From: an uncultured Tateyamaria sp.
Lineage (GTDB): Bacteria > Pseudomonadota > Alphaproteobacteria > Rhodobacterales > Rhodobacteraceae
DNA length: 64,000 bases
Direction of reading: 5' to 3'
NCBI RefSeq assembly: GCF_947488715.1
Contig: NZ_CANLAG010000003.1
Location: 434,001 to 498,000, forward strand
Part shown: in pieces, positions 1 to 9,507 of the stretch
Layout: every line of letters begins with the position of its first letter
Numbering within the stretch: the first letter of the stretch is position 1
Position numbers and translations under genes: made by a program
The notes under the pieces: generated by a model
What the model was told of the DNA's origin: nothing
Seen by the model: the letters and a program-made list of their open reading frames with translations, nothing else
Databases searched by the model: none

Positions 1-490
1 GGCCGGTCTGATGTCGGACGGCATGGTGGCGCAGAACGAAGCGCAACGCGCGGCCTTTTGGACCATCCGCGAGAGCATCCCCGAAGCCAACCGCCGCATC
101 GGCTCCATCAGTTCGCATGACATCTCCGTGCCCTTGGGTGCGCTGGCGGACTTCATTGACGAAGGCGGGCGTCGGATCGACCGGTTGGGCGCATTTCGCG
201 TCAACTGCTTTGGTCACGTGGGCGATGGGAACCTGCACTACAACGTCTTTCCGCAGCCTGGGAAAACACGGGCGGATCACATGGCCGAAAGGGACGAGAT
301 CAAGCGCGTGGTGCATGATCTGGTGCACGAAATGGGCGGATCGGTCAGTGCTGAGCACGGAGTAGGGCGTCTGAAGGTGCCGGACTTGGAACGGTACAAT
401 GACCCAACCAAGATGTCGGCGATGCGGGCCATCAAGGCGGCGCTGGACCCGTTGGGGATCATGAACCCCGGTGCTGTGTTGCGCGCCTGA
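1..490 (+). CDS. FAD-binding oxidase (GlcD/D-lactate dehydrogenase type), C-terminal part
   Basis: This is the 3' end of a gene that begins before the window; the frame is open from base 2 to a TGA at 488-490. The visible 160 residues carry the C-terminal signature of VAO-type FAD-linked oxidases: HVGDGNLHYN, then SAEHGVGRLK, then LDPLGIMNPGAVL near the stop. These residues shape the substrate pocket in glycolate, D-lactate and D-2-hydroxyglutarate dehydrogenases. The N-terminal FAD-binding half is missing, so the substrate cannot be assigned. The family usually works in the cytoplasm or at the inner membrane, passing electrons to quinone or cytochrome. The family is clear; the exact reaction is not. 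Confidence 0.85.
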   Translation, partial: AGLMSDGMVAQNEAQRAAFWTIRESIPEANRRIGSISSHDISVPLGALADFIDEGGRRIDRLGAFRVNCFGHVGDGNLHYNVFPQPGKTRADHMAERDEIKRVVHDLVHEMGGSVSAEHGVGRLKVPDLERYNDPTKMSAMRAIKAALDPLGIMNPGAVLRA

Positions 491-599
491 CACCACGCGT
501 CAAAACACAGGCCCGCCAACAAAATCAGTTGGCGGATGTCCCGTATTGCGCCAACACTACAACCATTGGTGAAGCAATGTGTTGTGAACGGACGTCCCT

Positions 600-1811
600 G
601 TGAAATCTCGGGTCAAACCTAATCCACCGGCCGCGCCTGAACGGCCTCCCTTCGACCTTGTGGGTTTTTTTGCCAAGGTTCTGGGGTCGCTGGCCGCAGT
701 CGCCTTGATCCTCATTATCGTGGATCAGACCCGCTATGCGGTGTGGTCGCCGTACAAAGACACGCAAAAGCTCAAGCACAGCCTTGCCTGCTTTCAACAC
801 GCGCGCACCATCGACACACCCGAAGGTGCCGACGACATCAGCATCGAACGGGTGCGCACGGAACGCGCGGTCTATCAGTTGATGGATGAGGCCCGGCAAG
901 AGATGCAGCCGACGGACTTTTGGGGCAAACTGCGGTTGTTTGCGCTGTGTTCAAACTTTTCCAAGGTGGGGTTCAGCGGGTTCGAGGTTTCGGGCCAAGC
1001 ATCGCAAGCCCGTTCGGTGGCACGTATTGATGCGGGCGAGGCTGACACAATGATCGCCCGTGTGCGCCAGTGGAAGCGTCTGTTCCCCGCGATCCAAGAC
1101 GATACAATCGACAAACTGACCTGCGAACTGGCCCGGCTCAAGGACATCTCTTTTTCTCTTAACAAGCGGTGTGAAAGCGACGGTGGGTTGATTGAAATTC
1201 CAAGTTCGGTCGTCTTGTCACCTGAGTCTGGTAGCTCCAAATTGTTTCAGTGCGCGGTGGACGTGACAACCGGCATCTGCATTCCGCCCGCTGCAGGCGA
1301 TGAACCCTGTGCGTGCAGCTATACAGATATTGGTCAAGTCGACCCCGTGCCAGTTGAACCGGACCCCGTCGAACCGGACCCGGTTGATCCGGATCCGATC
1401 ATATCCACACCTGGTGATGGCAAGCCGCCCGAAGACTCCGAAGCATGGAAGGACCAGTGGCTCTTGGTGACAGGTGCCGATCAGACCTATACCGCCTCTC
1501 GCGATCAGATCAATGCGGTTGAGAAGGCACTGACCGATGCAGGCATTTCCGCCGACGCATATTCGGTCGAACTGCGTTTGATCCGGTCGTGGAAGCGCAC
1601 CGTGGCCGTCTTTGCATCCAAGGAAGATGCCGACGCCGCTCTGTCCCGCACGCGTACGACGCTGCCCTATGGCGGATATGTGCGCAATCAGGGGGCCTGG
1701 TGCCCGGCCTATTCACCCGAGACCCCGCAGGCGGCCACCGACGCAATCGCCAAAGAGGGGCTTGCGAATTTCGACACGCCCGTGCGGCAATGCGTTTTGT
1801 CCGCGTCCTGA
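600..1811 (+). CDS. Membrane-anchored hypothetical protein with Pro-Asp repeat linker
   Basis: 403 residues with a GTG start. A short cytoplasmic N-terminus is followed by one hydrophobic segment (about residues 28-42), so the bulk is probably periplasmic. A cysteine-containing region (about 60-240) leads into an acidic, proline-rich repeat, (V)EPDP three to four times at about 251-266. The C-terminal 120 residues have alternating strands and helices reminiscent of SPOR-like domains, although the similarity is too weak to assert. The gene stands alone between the oxidase and the convergent apt gene. I do not recognise the family. A role at the cell envelope is inferred only from topology and the extended linker. 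Confidence 0.7.
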   Translation: MKSRVKPNPPAAPERPPFDLVGFFAKVLGSLAAVALILIIVDQTRYAVWSPYKDTQKLKHSLACFQHARTIDTPEGADDISIERVRTERAVYQLMDEARQEMQPTDFWGKLRLFALCSNFSKVGFSGFEVSGQASQARSVARIDAGEADTMIARVRQWKRLFPAIQDDTIDKLTCELARLKDISFSLNKRCESDGGLIEIPSSVVLSPESGSSKLFQCAVDVTTGICIPPAAGDEPCACSYTDIGQVDPVPVEPDPVEPDPVDPDPIISTPGDGKPPEDSEAWKDQWLLVTGADQTYTASRDQINAVEKALTDAGISADAYSVELRLIRSWKRTVAVFASKEDADAALSRTRTTLPYGGYVRNQGAWCPAYSPETPQAATDAIAKEGLANFDTPVRQCVLSAS

Positions 1812-1812
1812 C

Positions 1813-2343
1813 CTAGAGCCCCTCAAAGGCGCACAGCGCAGTGACGTCCATGCCCATGGCCTCCAACTTGGCGCGCCCACCCAGGTCGGGCAGATCAATC
1901 ACAAAGGCGCAGGACACGATCTCGCCGCCCAGCCGTTCGACCAGCTTGATCCCCGCCTCGGCGGTGCCACCAGTGGCCAAAAGGTCATCCACCAACAGGA
2001 TCTTTTCACCCGGCGTGATGGCGTCATCGTGCAACTCGACAATCGCCTCGCCGTATTCCAACGTATAGGCTTGGCTGACCGTGGCACCGGGCAGTTTGCC
2101 CTTTTTGCGGATCGGCACAAAACCTACGGACAATTGGTGCGCGATGGCGCCACCCAGGATAAAGCCCCGCGCCTCAAGGCCCACGACCTTGTCGATCTGC
2201 AGGCCCGCATAGGGGTGCAACATCTGATCCACCGCCATGCGAAACCCGCGCGGATCGGCAAACAGGGTTGTGACATCGCGGAACATGATCCCTTCGTGGG
2301 GAAAGTCGACGATAGTGCGGATATAGTCCTGGATCTGTTTCAT
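1813..2343 (-). CDS. apt: Adenine phosphoribosyltransferase
   Basis: 176 residues, the usual length. The enzyme condenses adenine with PRPP to give AMP and pyrophosphate (purine salvage, cytoplasm). The PRPP-binding motif [13 protein letters not shown] lies at about residues 115-127, and the N-terminal region [15 protein letters not shown] is typical of bacterial Apt. The start at 2343 (MKQIQDYI) was chosen because longer in-frame starts would run deep into the upstream LysE gene and the family begins here. The start overlaps the upstream stop by 4 bases, so translation is probably coupled. The neighbouring mtaP releases adenine from methylthioadenosine, giving Apt its substrate. Confidence 0.96.
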   Translation of the reverse strand: MKQIQDYIRTIVDFPHEGIMFRDVTTLFADPRGFRMAVDQMLHPYAGLQIDKVVGLEARGFILGGAIAHQLSVGFVPIRKKGKLPGATVSQAYTLEYGEAIVELHDDAITPGEKILLVDDLLATGGTAEAGIKLVERLGGEIVSCAFVIDLPDLGGRAKLEAMGMDVTALCAFEGL

Positions 2344-2975
2344 GTGGATCTCCGAAGGGTTGCGGTCAGCAGGCCCATGCCGATCAGCGTGGCACCGCCC
2401 GCACGGGTCAGCCACATCTGGAAATTGGGCCGCGTGATCCGCGCGCGCATGGCATTCGCAGCCAGCGCAAAGACGAGCGCATTGATACCCGCGATGGTCA
2501 CAAAGGTTGCGATCAGTATGCCCGCCTGCGGGGCAAATGCGGCGTCTGCCTGAATAAACTGCGGAACAAAGGCAACAAAGAACGTGTTCGATTTGGGGTT
2601 CAGCGCGGTGACAGTGGCCAAATCGCGGAACACGCGGGTCGGGGTCTGTCCGGCGGGTTTGTCCATCAGTGCCGATTGCGTGGACGCCGACGTGGCGCTG
2701 CGCAGCATCTTGATCCCGAGATAGATCAGGTACACTGCACCCACCCATTTCAGGATGTTGAACGCCATCGCAGACGCCAGAAACAGCGCACCAAGGCCAA
2801 TCACCGAAAGTGTCATGGCGATCAGGTCGCCGACCGCGACGCCAAGGGCCGATGCAACCGCCACGCGACGGCCTTGGGTCATCGCATAGCTCAGGACCAT
2901 CATCAACGTGGGGCCGGGAATGACCAGCAATGCGGTCGAGGCTGCGGCAAAGGTCAGCCAGAGTTCAAAAGACAT
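2340..2975 (-). CDS. LysE/RhtB family amino acid exporter
   Basis: 211 residues with about six hydrophobic segments, as in the LysE/RhtB superfamily. The N-terminus contains the family hallmark [19 protein letters not shown], followed by GVAVGDL. Members export amino acids or small metabolites such as homoserine, threonine or lysine across the inner membrane. The substrate cannot be read from sequence. It lies 10 bases after mtaP and overlaps apt by 4 bases, making a three-gene operon that may link methylthioadenosine recycling with efflux of a related amino acid; that link is inference. Confidence 0.9.
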   Translation of the reverse strand: MSFELWLTFAAASTALLVIPGPTLMMVLSYAMTQGRRVAVASALGVAVGDLIAMTLSVIGLGALFLASAMAFNILKWVGAVYLIYLGIKMLRSATSASTQSALMDKPAGQTPTRVFRDLATVTALNPKSNTFFVAFVPQFIQADAAFAPQAGILIATFVTIAGINALVFALAANAMRARITRPNFQMWLTRAGGATLIGMGLLTATLRRST

Positions 2976-2985
2976 CGGAGTTTCC

Positions 2986-3864
<879 letters not shown>

Positions 3865-3996
3865 GGGGGTCTCCGTGTGGTCAGAACCAGAATGCTGGAC
3901 GCGCAGTGGTGCGTCGTTGTCCTACGGGTACAAACCCGTGTGGCGGCTGTACACCCCCACCGGGCGCAAGTTCAAAGGGATGCGCAACAGTTGATG

Positions 3997-5736
3997 TCAT
4001 TCACGACGGATGATGCCCGTGATCGCAGCAGCCCCCAACGCGGTGACGATCCAGCCCATGACGCTCAACACCCAGCGCGCCCACCACAGGTGCCAACCCC
4101 AGTCCTGCCGGGTGGTTGAGGGCGCCCAGGCATCGGTCTGGCCGAAATCAATGATCGGGATCACCACGTCAAACCCATAGGCATAGCGGTTGAACGTCTC
4201 CCAATCGCGCCCCGGTGCGGCGGCTTTCCATGCCTCAGGCGTCAACGTGCTGCCAGTTGGCAGTTCGTCACCGGACCAGACAGCGGCGGGTTTGGGTTCC
4301 ATGGCTGCGATGTCTTTCCACCCATCCGAGACCAAAACGGGGGCTGCGTTCGGGGCAAAGCTGCCTTCCTCCCAGGCAAAATGCGCCGGAATGATGGTGC
4401 AGAGGATCAACACCGCTAGGGCCGCGACGCTGCGAAACGGGTAATGACCATACCCCACAACAAAGCGCAGCATCGTATCCCAGAACCGCGACCACAGGTT
4501 GATCGGCATGGCGAGGCTGTGGCCCGATGCGCTCAGTTGCGCACGGGTGCTGTCGCGGCGCAGACGCTCACGGGTATAAAGCACCCGCCGCGCGTCTTCA
4601 TCGTGGCCCGTGTCGCGCAGGAATTTGGCGTATTGTGAGTAGGGCTGGGGGCGAAACTCCGGCCCGAAATAGCTGCCGCTTTTCAGCCAGTCCATCCGCG
4701 CAAGCGAGGTCGACACAGTCCCCTTGATCCGGTCGTAGGTGAACCCATCGAGAAACAGCGCATCGCCATCCGGCCAGTTTTTGGGGTCGTCGTCCAGCTC
4801 TGCCACATGCGCCCCATTCAGGCTGATGGCCCCGGACGTATGTTCGACCTTTTTCCAGACAAATGAATGTTCGACCCGCATGGCTTGACCGTTGAACGCA
4901 TGCCCGGTGTCATTGCGCAGCTTGATCCGCTCGCAGGTCAGCCGCCCCGAAATGCGCGAACCGGCCAACAGCAATTCCCCCGTGCTGTTGCACCCATCGA
5001 GCCGCACCGCGCCATTCACGGTCGCGCCACCCAATGACAGCGATTGCCCCGTCGATGTGGCCACAAACGTCGACTGCTGCGCGTATAGTCCGCCAATGGT
5101 TGCGCCGTTCAGGCGGATTTCACCCGTGGCGTGGAACGGCTTGTCGATGTTTTCCTTTTCAATCTGCGTCCGCGGATGAAAAAAGACGGCACCGTTGATA
5201 CACGCATCCGGCGCGAGGATCGCATAGGCGCTCTGGCAATGGATTTGTGCACCGTTGAAACTCAGTTGACCGTTGATGTTCGACCCGTTGAGGTCAATGG
5301 GCTGCGATGAGGTGATGGACCGCAAAAACACACTGCCTTCGACATAGGACGTCTGAGCACGCCATCCTTTCAGATCGCTTCCGTTCAGGCTCACCATGGC
5401 AAATTTCGTCTGTACGCAGTCGAACCTGGCTTCAAAGCGGCAGTTTTCCAGCCGTGTAGCACCGTGTGCAGTTGCGTAACTGATGTCGAGCGTGCCCGCG
5501 ATTGCGCCGCCGATCAACCGCGTCCCGCGCCCGTCAACGACACAGGCCTCGCACCCACCAAGAAGCAGATAGCGCAAGATCTCCGATCGGATCGTGCGGT
5601 CGGGATCACGCTCTGTCGGGCAAGACCCATCGCCCAAAGTGCACCATTCACCAGCTTTGCACGCGGCGATTAGTTTGGTTTCCGCGTCCGTTGGATCAAG
5701 CGCCAGAACCTCGGCATACGTTCTTATGATTGCCAT
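3997..5736 (-). CDS. Membrane protein with repetitive beta-helix-like N-terminal region
   Basis: 579 residues. Residues about 75-330 repeat a loose unit with LNGS/LNGA-x-I/V-x-G every 20 or so residues (for example LNGSDLKG, LNGSNINGQ, LNGATIGGL, LGGATVNGA). This resembles a pentapeptide or right-handed beta-helix fold. The C-terminus holds two strong membrane segments (about 428-450 and 545-572) separated by a hydrophilic loop. Similar Rhodobacterales proteins are often labelled membrane-associated oxidoreductase, but I see no cofactor motif to justify that. Early cysteines (CKAGEWC, CEACVVD) are noticeable. Single gene, divergent from sulP. Function unknown. Confidence 0.72.
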   Translation of the reverse strand: MAIIRTYAEVLALDPTDAETKLIAACKAGEWCTLGDGSCPTERDPDRTIRSEILRYLLLGGCEACVVDGRGTRLIGGAIAGTLDISYATAHGATRLENCRFEARFDCVQTKFAMVSLNGSDLKGWRAQTSYVEGSVFLRSITSSQPIDLNGSNINGQLSFNGAQIHCQSAYAILAPDACINGAVFFHPRTQIEKENIDKPFHATGEIRLNGATIGGLYAQQSTFVATSTGQSLSLGGATVNGAVRLDGCNSTGELLLAGSRISGRLTCERIKLRNDTGHAFNGQAMRVEHSFVWKKVEHTSGAISLNGAHVAELDDDPKNWPDGDALFLDGFTYDRIKGTVSTSLARMDWLKSGSYFGPEFRPQPYSQYAKFLRDTGHDEDARRVLYTRERLRRDSTRAQLSASGHSLAMPINLWSRFWDTMLRFVVGYGHYPFRSVAALAVLILCTIIPAHFAWEEGSFAPNAAPVLVSDGWKDIAAMEPKPAAVWSGDELPTGSTLTPEAWKAAAPGRDWETFNRYAYGFDVVIPIIDFGQTDAWAPSTTRQDWGWHLWWARWVLSVMGWIVTALGAAAITGIIRRE

Positions 5737-5941
5737 AAAGTCCTCGACATGGTGCGCTTGCGCGTCAGACTAGCGGAAGTTGTCCAATTGTTAACCCTGA
5801 TATGTGATCTGCATAGGCATCCGTGGTGACATTTTCGGCGCGTTTGGCACGGACATCCGCGCCGGACGCCGAGGCCATGGTCATTCCGTCCGTCGTGCGA
5901 TAGAGGGCGCGCAAAGCGGCATCATTGCAGGTGGAGCCTTT

Positions 5942-7567
5942 ATGGCCTTTTTCGACAATCTGAACAGAAAAACCCGGTTTGGCGACTTTTCCATCGCACC
6001 CGGCGACACAAAGCTGACCCCCTCACAGATCCGCACGGACCTGCTGTCGGGGCTGACGGTGGCGCTGGCGTTGGTGCCCGAAGCGGTGGCCTTTGCCTTT
6101 GTGGCCGGTGTGCACCCGCTGGTGGGGCTTTATGCGGCGTTCATGGTTGGCCTGATCACCGCGCTCTTTGGTGGGCGTCCGGGCATGATCTCCGGGGCCA
6201 CAGGGGCCTTGGCCGTGGTCATGGTGGCGCTGGTTGCGCAACACGGTGTCGAATACCTCTTTGCCACCGTGGTGCTGATGGGGCTGATCCAGATTTTTGC
6301 CGGTGTGATGCAATGGGGCAAGTTCATCCGCCTGGTGCCGCATCCTGTTATGCTGGGCTTTGTGAACGGGCTGGCGATTGTGATTTTTCTGGCCCAGTTG
6401 ACGCAGTTCAAGGTGCCCGGCACGGCCGAGGCGTCGGGGCACGGCATGGCGGGCGGTGACTGGCTGACAGGCATGCCGCTATACCTGATGCTGGGGCTTG
6501 TGGGCCTGACCATGGCGATCATCTGGCTGGCGCCGCGGGTGACGCGGATCATTCCGGCACCGCTGGCAGGCATCGGCATCGTGGCGGCCATCGTCATCGG
6601 TTTTGGGTTGGATGTACCGCGCGTCGGCGATCTGGCCAGCATCGAGGGTGGGTTGCCGCCGTTCCACATTCCTGCCGTGCCGCTGAATTGGGAGACGTTC
6701 CAGATCATCCTGCCGTATGCGGTGATCCTTGCAGCCATTGGCCTGATCGAGAGCCTTTTGACGCTGAACCTTGTCGGTGATCTGACCGGCCAGCGCGGTG
6801 GTGCGAGCCAGGAGTGCATTGCGCAAGGTGTGGCCAACACGGCCACCGGGTTCTTTGGTGGCATGGGCGGCTGCGCCATGATCGGCCAGTCGATGATCAA
6901 CGTGAAATCGGGCGGACGTACGCGGATCGCCGGTGTCGCTGCGGCGCTGTTTTTGCTGATGTTCATCCTTGTCGGATCGAGCGTGATCGAGTTGATCCCT
7001 CTGGCCGCGCTGGTGGGTGTGATGTTCATGGTGGTGATCGGGACCTTTGCGTGGAACAGCCTCAAGATCCTGCGCAAGGTGCCGTTGACCGATGCCTTTG
7101 TGATTGTGCTGGTGACGGTTGTGACGGTTATGGAAGACCTTGCCGTGGCGGTGGTCGTTGGTGTGATCGTGAGCGCGCTCGCCTATGCGTGGAACAACGC
7201 GCGCCGCATTCATGCCAAAGCCTATGAAACACCCGAAGGCGCGCGGGTTTACCAGGTGCAGGGGCCGCTGTTCTTTGGGTCGGCCACCGGGTTTGTGGAG
7301 ATGTTCGACATCGATAATGATCCGACCGAAGTGATCGTGGATTTTGCCGACAGCCGCGTTGTGGACCAATCCGCGTTGCAAGCAATCGAGGCGATTGCGG
7401 GCAAGTACGAGGCTGTAGGCAAACGGGTCCAATTGCGTCACCTGACACGTGATTGCCACCGATTGTTGACCAACGCAGGCCACCTAGTGGTCGATAGCGA
7501 CGACGACCCGGATTATGGCGTGGCCGTGAACTACGGTGTACGGACGGGTATTCTGGGCGGTCATTGA
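5942..7567 (+). CDS. SulP family anion transporter
   Basis: 541 residues. SulP proteins move sulfate, bicarbonate or related anions across the inner membrane. The N-terminal part has about 10-12 hydrophobic segments with the family start DLLSGLTVALALVPEAVAFA. The C-terminus (about 430-530) is a STAS domain with the DFADSRVVDQSAL core. ATG at 5942 is preferred over the earlier in-frame start at 5804 because GGTGGAG lies 7 bases upstream and the protein then begins like the family. The internal sequence GGMGGCAMIGQSMINV matches conserved SulP helices. The exact anion cannot be told; bicarbonate or sulfate are both possible in a marine cell. Confidence 0.93.
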   Translation: MAFFDNLNRKTRFGDFSIAPGDTKLTPSQIRTDLLSGLTVALALVPEAVAFAFVAGVHPLVGLYAAFMVGLITALFGGRPGMISGATGALAVVMVALVAQHGVEYLFATVVLMGLIQIFAGVMQWGKFIRLVPHPVMLGFVNGLAIVIFLAQLTQFKVPGTAEASGHGMAGGDWLTGMPLYLMLGLVGLTMAIIWLAPRVTRIIPAPLAGIGIVAAIVIGFGLDVPRVGDLASIEGGLPPFHIPAVPLNWETFQIILPYAVILAAIGLIESLLTLNLVGDLTGQRGGASQECIAQGVANTATGFFGGMGGCAMIGQSMINVKSGGRTRIAGVAAALFLLMFILVGSSVIELIPLAALVGVMFMVVIGTFAWNSLKILRKVPLTDAFVIVLVTVVTVMEDLAVAVVVGVIVSALAYAWNNARRIHAKAYETPEGARVYQVQGPLFFGSATGFVEMFDIDNDPTEVIVDFADSRVVDQSALQAIEAIAGKYEAVGKRVQLRHLTRDCHRLLTNAGHLVVDSDDDPDYGVAVNYGVRTGILGGH

Positions 7568-7628
7568 CGGCGGGTGACGCTGTTTTCGTCCGGCATGCGC
7601 CGTCCGAAAAGGCGCCCCACCCGCCGTC
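7566..7628. terminator. Nested inverted repeat between convergent genes (bidirectional terminator)
   Basis: Perfect 11-base arms GACGGCGGGTG (7566-7576) and CACCCGCCGTC (7618-7628) enclose a second inverted repeat, TTTTCG (7583-7588) with CGAAAA (7605-7610). The structure fills the gap between the convergent sulP and acetyltransferase genes and starts at the sulP stop codon. It would stop transcription from either side, although neither strand has a long terminal T-run. Confidence 0.55.
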
Positions 7629-7631
7629 CCG

Positions 7632-8264
7632 TCAACCGCGCAGCAGGCTGTCTATATCATTTGCCATCAGTGCTGGGCGCGCCGCCTTGATCCGGTCTGC
7701 GGGCCAGTGCCACCACGCGCATTCGGTGAGTGCTTCGATTTGGGCCGGTGTAAAGCGTCGTTTTATCACCTGTGCTGGATTTCCCGTAACCACCGCATAG
7801 TCTGGTACCGTGCCGCGCACCACGGCGCCAGCGCCGACGATCACTCCGTTTCCGATCCGCGCGCCGGGGCATACGATTGAACCGTATCCAAGCCACACGT
7901 CATGTCCTACAACTGTGTCGCGGTGATCGGGTTGATATCCTGTGATTTGGTTTGGATCAAAGATCGGAAAGGGAAACGTGGTGATGCCGTCCGTCGCGTG
8001 ATTTGCGCCTGCGGTCAGGAACCGCACGCCATGCGCGATCTGGCAGAACCGTCCAATGCGCAGGCGACCGGGGCCCGGCCCAAAAAGGTAGGGGGCAAGC
8101 CGCGCGGCCCAATCCGCAGGTGGGTCGAAATCGGACGCATAGCTGTAGGCCCCGACATCCCAGCCGGGATGATCAATCACTTGGTCCAGAAACACCGTTC
8201 CGGCATGCGCTGATCCGTCGGGCAAGGTGACGGGATAGGCGCGGCCTGCGTCTGGAAAGCTCAC
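7632..8264 (-). CDS. Hexapeptide-repeat acetyltransferase (CatB/XAT type)
   Basis: 210 residues. The middle section (about 70-165) shows left-handed beta-helix hexapeptide repeats, for example IGRFCQIAHGVRF, VGHDVWLGYGSIV, GARIGNGVIVGAGAVV. The loop TAGANHATDGITTFPF is typical of xenobiotic/chloramphenicol (CatB-like) O-acetyltransferases. The end VTGNPAQVIKRRF is also family-typical. It would transfer an acetyl group from acetyl-CoA to a hydroxyl. Resistance should not be assumed, since most members in environmental bacteria have unknown acceptors. GTG start at 8264 overlaps the upstream flavin reductase stop by 4 bases (GTGA). Confidence 0.87.
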   Translation of the reverse strand: MSFPDAGRAYPVTLPDGSAHAGTVFLDQVIDHPGWDVGAYSYASDFDPPADWAARLAPYLFGPGPGRLRIGRFCQIAHGVRFLTAGANHATDGITTFPFPIFDPNQITGYQPDHRDTVVGHDVWLGYGSIVCPGARIGNGVIVGAGAVVRGTVPDYAVVTGNPAQVIKRRFTPAQIEALTECAWWHWPADRIKAARPALMANDIDSLLRG

Positions 8265-8866
8265 TCGCCCGGCCGTTTTAGCGAAAACGCCTCCCGTACG
8301 ACGGAATAGTCACGGTAACCCAACCGTGTCAGCGGGTTGTAGCGCAACACGTCAAAGATGCCGTCGACGATGCAGTCGTCGCGCAGGTGCACGCCGATCA
8401 CTTCGCCAAAGACCACGTAGTTGGACGCCCCTTCGATTTGCACGATTTGGGTCATGCGACATTCCAGCGATGCAGGTGCCGCCCCGACGCGGGCGCAGTC
8501 GATTTCGGAACACGGCGCTTTTTCGATCTGGGCCAGCGCAAACTCGTCCGTCTCGGCCTCCCACGGGCCTGACGTCTGGTTCATCGCGTCCTTCATGGCG
8601 TATTCCACCACGTTGACACAGAACACGCCGGTTTCGCGGATGTTGGCCACGCTGTCCTTGGTGCCGTCGCGGTCCGGTTTGGTGCCGGTCGAGGCGAACA
8701 TTACCTGCGGCGGCACATAGGCGACACCGTTGAAGAACGAATAGGGCGCTAGGTTGTCGGATCCATCCGTGCCGCGGGTCGAGACCCAGCCGATCGGGCG
8801 GGGGGTCACGATGGCGTTGAACGGGTTGTGCGGCAACGCGTGGCCGTCTGAGGGTCTGTAGAACAT
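8261..8866 (-). CDS. Flavin reductase family (FMN-binding split barrel) protein
   Basis: 201 residues from ATG at 8866. The stretch NPFNAIVTPRPIGWVSTRG, followed by NLAPYSFFNGV, is the FMN-binding signature of the flavin reductase-like split-barrel family, here of the DIM6/NTAB type. Such proteins reduce flavin with NAD(P)H or act as flavin oxidoreductases in the cytoplasm. The track start at 8992 was rejected: the extra 42 residues are not family-like and the ATG matches the usual N-terminus. Translationally coupled to the following acetyltransferase. Substrate unknown. Confidence 0.9.
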   Translation of the reverse strand: MFYRPSDGHALPHNPFNAIVTPRPIGWVSTRGTDGSDNLAPYSFFNGVAYVPPQVMFASTGTKPDRDGTKDSVANIRETGVFCVNVVEYAMKDAMNQTSGPWEAETDEFALAQIEKAPCSEIDCARVGAAPASLECRMTQIVQIEGASNYVVFGEVIGVHLRDDCIVDGIFDVLRYNPLTRLGYRDYSVVREAFSLKRPGE

Positions 8867-8990
8867 GGGCGCTCCGATTTCGGTGGTTTGCGCAAGACCT
8901 AGCCCCATGCTAGGGCGGGGGCCAGCCCAATCCAAAGCGATGGGGATTTGCCCCGACGCCGCCCCAAAGCCTGCCTGACGATCCGACCAC

Positions 8991-9476
8991 ATGTATCACC
9001 TCACCCAAGAAGCACCCCCCGACTGGTGGGAGGTCGAGGCGCTCTATGACCTGTGTTTTGCGCCCGGTCGCGAAGCCCTGTCGTCATATCGTTTGCGCGA
9101 TGGTGTTCCGCCGCAGGCCGGGCTGAGCCACGTGGCGCGGGACGCCGATGGTATTCTGGCCGGTGCCATCCGGTATTGGCCGGTGCGCATCGGAACCCAT
9201 CTGGCGCTGTTGCTTGGTCCCGTTGCCGTGCACCCCACGCGCCAGGGCGAAGGGCTGGGTGGCGAGCTCATTGAAACATCCCTTGAGGTCGCGGCGCAAT
9301 CGGGCTGGGCGCGGGTCATGCTGGTGGGTGACGCGCCCTACTACAGCCGCTTTGGATTTGCCCCGCTGCACCACGTCCATATGCCGCCGCCCACCAACCC
9401 GGACCGAGTGCTGGGGCGGGCGTTGACCGCTGGTGCATGGGACGCGGTGACGGGCGACGTCACGCGCGTCCATTGA
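8991..9476 (+). CDS. GNAT family N-acetyltransferase
   Basis: 161 residues. The acetyl-CoA loop is seen as GPVAVHPTRQGEGLGGELIETSL (key residues RQGEGLG), preceded by a beta-strand LALLLGPVAV. The C-terminal YYSRFGFAPL matches the YhbS-like subgroup (usually GYYARFGF). The enzyme would acetylate an amine; the acceptor is unknown. Divergent from the flavin reductase with 124 bases between the starts. No operon partner: EcsC follows after 31 bases on the same strand and could be cotranscribed. Confidence 0.9.
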   Translation: MYHLTQEAPPDWWEVEALYDLCFAPGREALSSYRLRDGVPPQAGLSHVARDADGILAGAIRYWPVRIGTHLALLLGPVAVHPTRQGEGLGGELIETSLEVAAQSGWARVMLVGDAPYYSRFGFAPLHHVHMPPPTNPDRVLGRALTAGAWDAVTGDVTRVH

Positions 9477-9507
9477 AACGCGCTGCGATGATGCCAACAT
9501 AGGCTGT

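Noticed and set aside
6130-7483. Long reverse frames across sulP
   Set aside because: Both are antisense shadows of a GC-rich membrane protein gene (His- and Arg-rich, no family features).
7632-8264. Chloramphenicol resistance gene
   Set aside because: CatB-like enzymes are a broad acetyltransferase family; nothing here shows antibiotic resistance.
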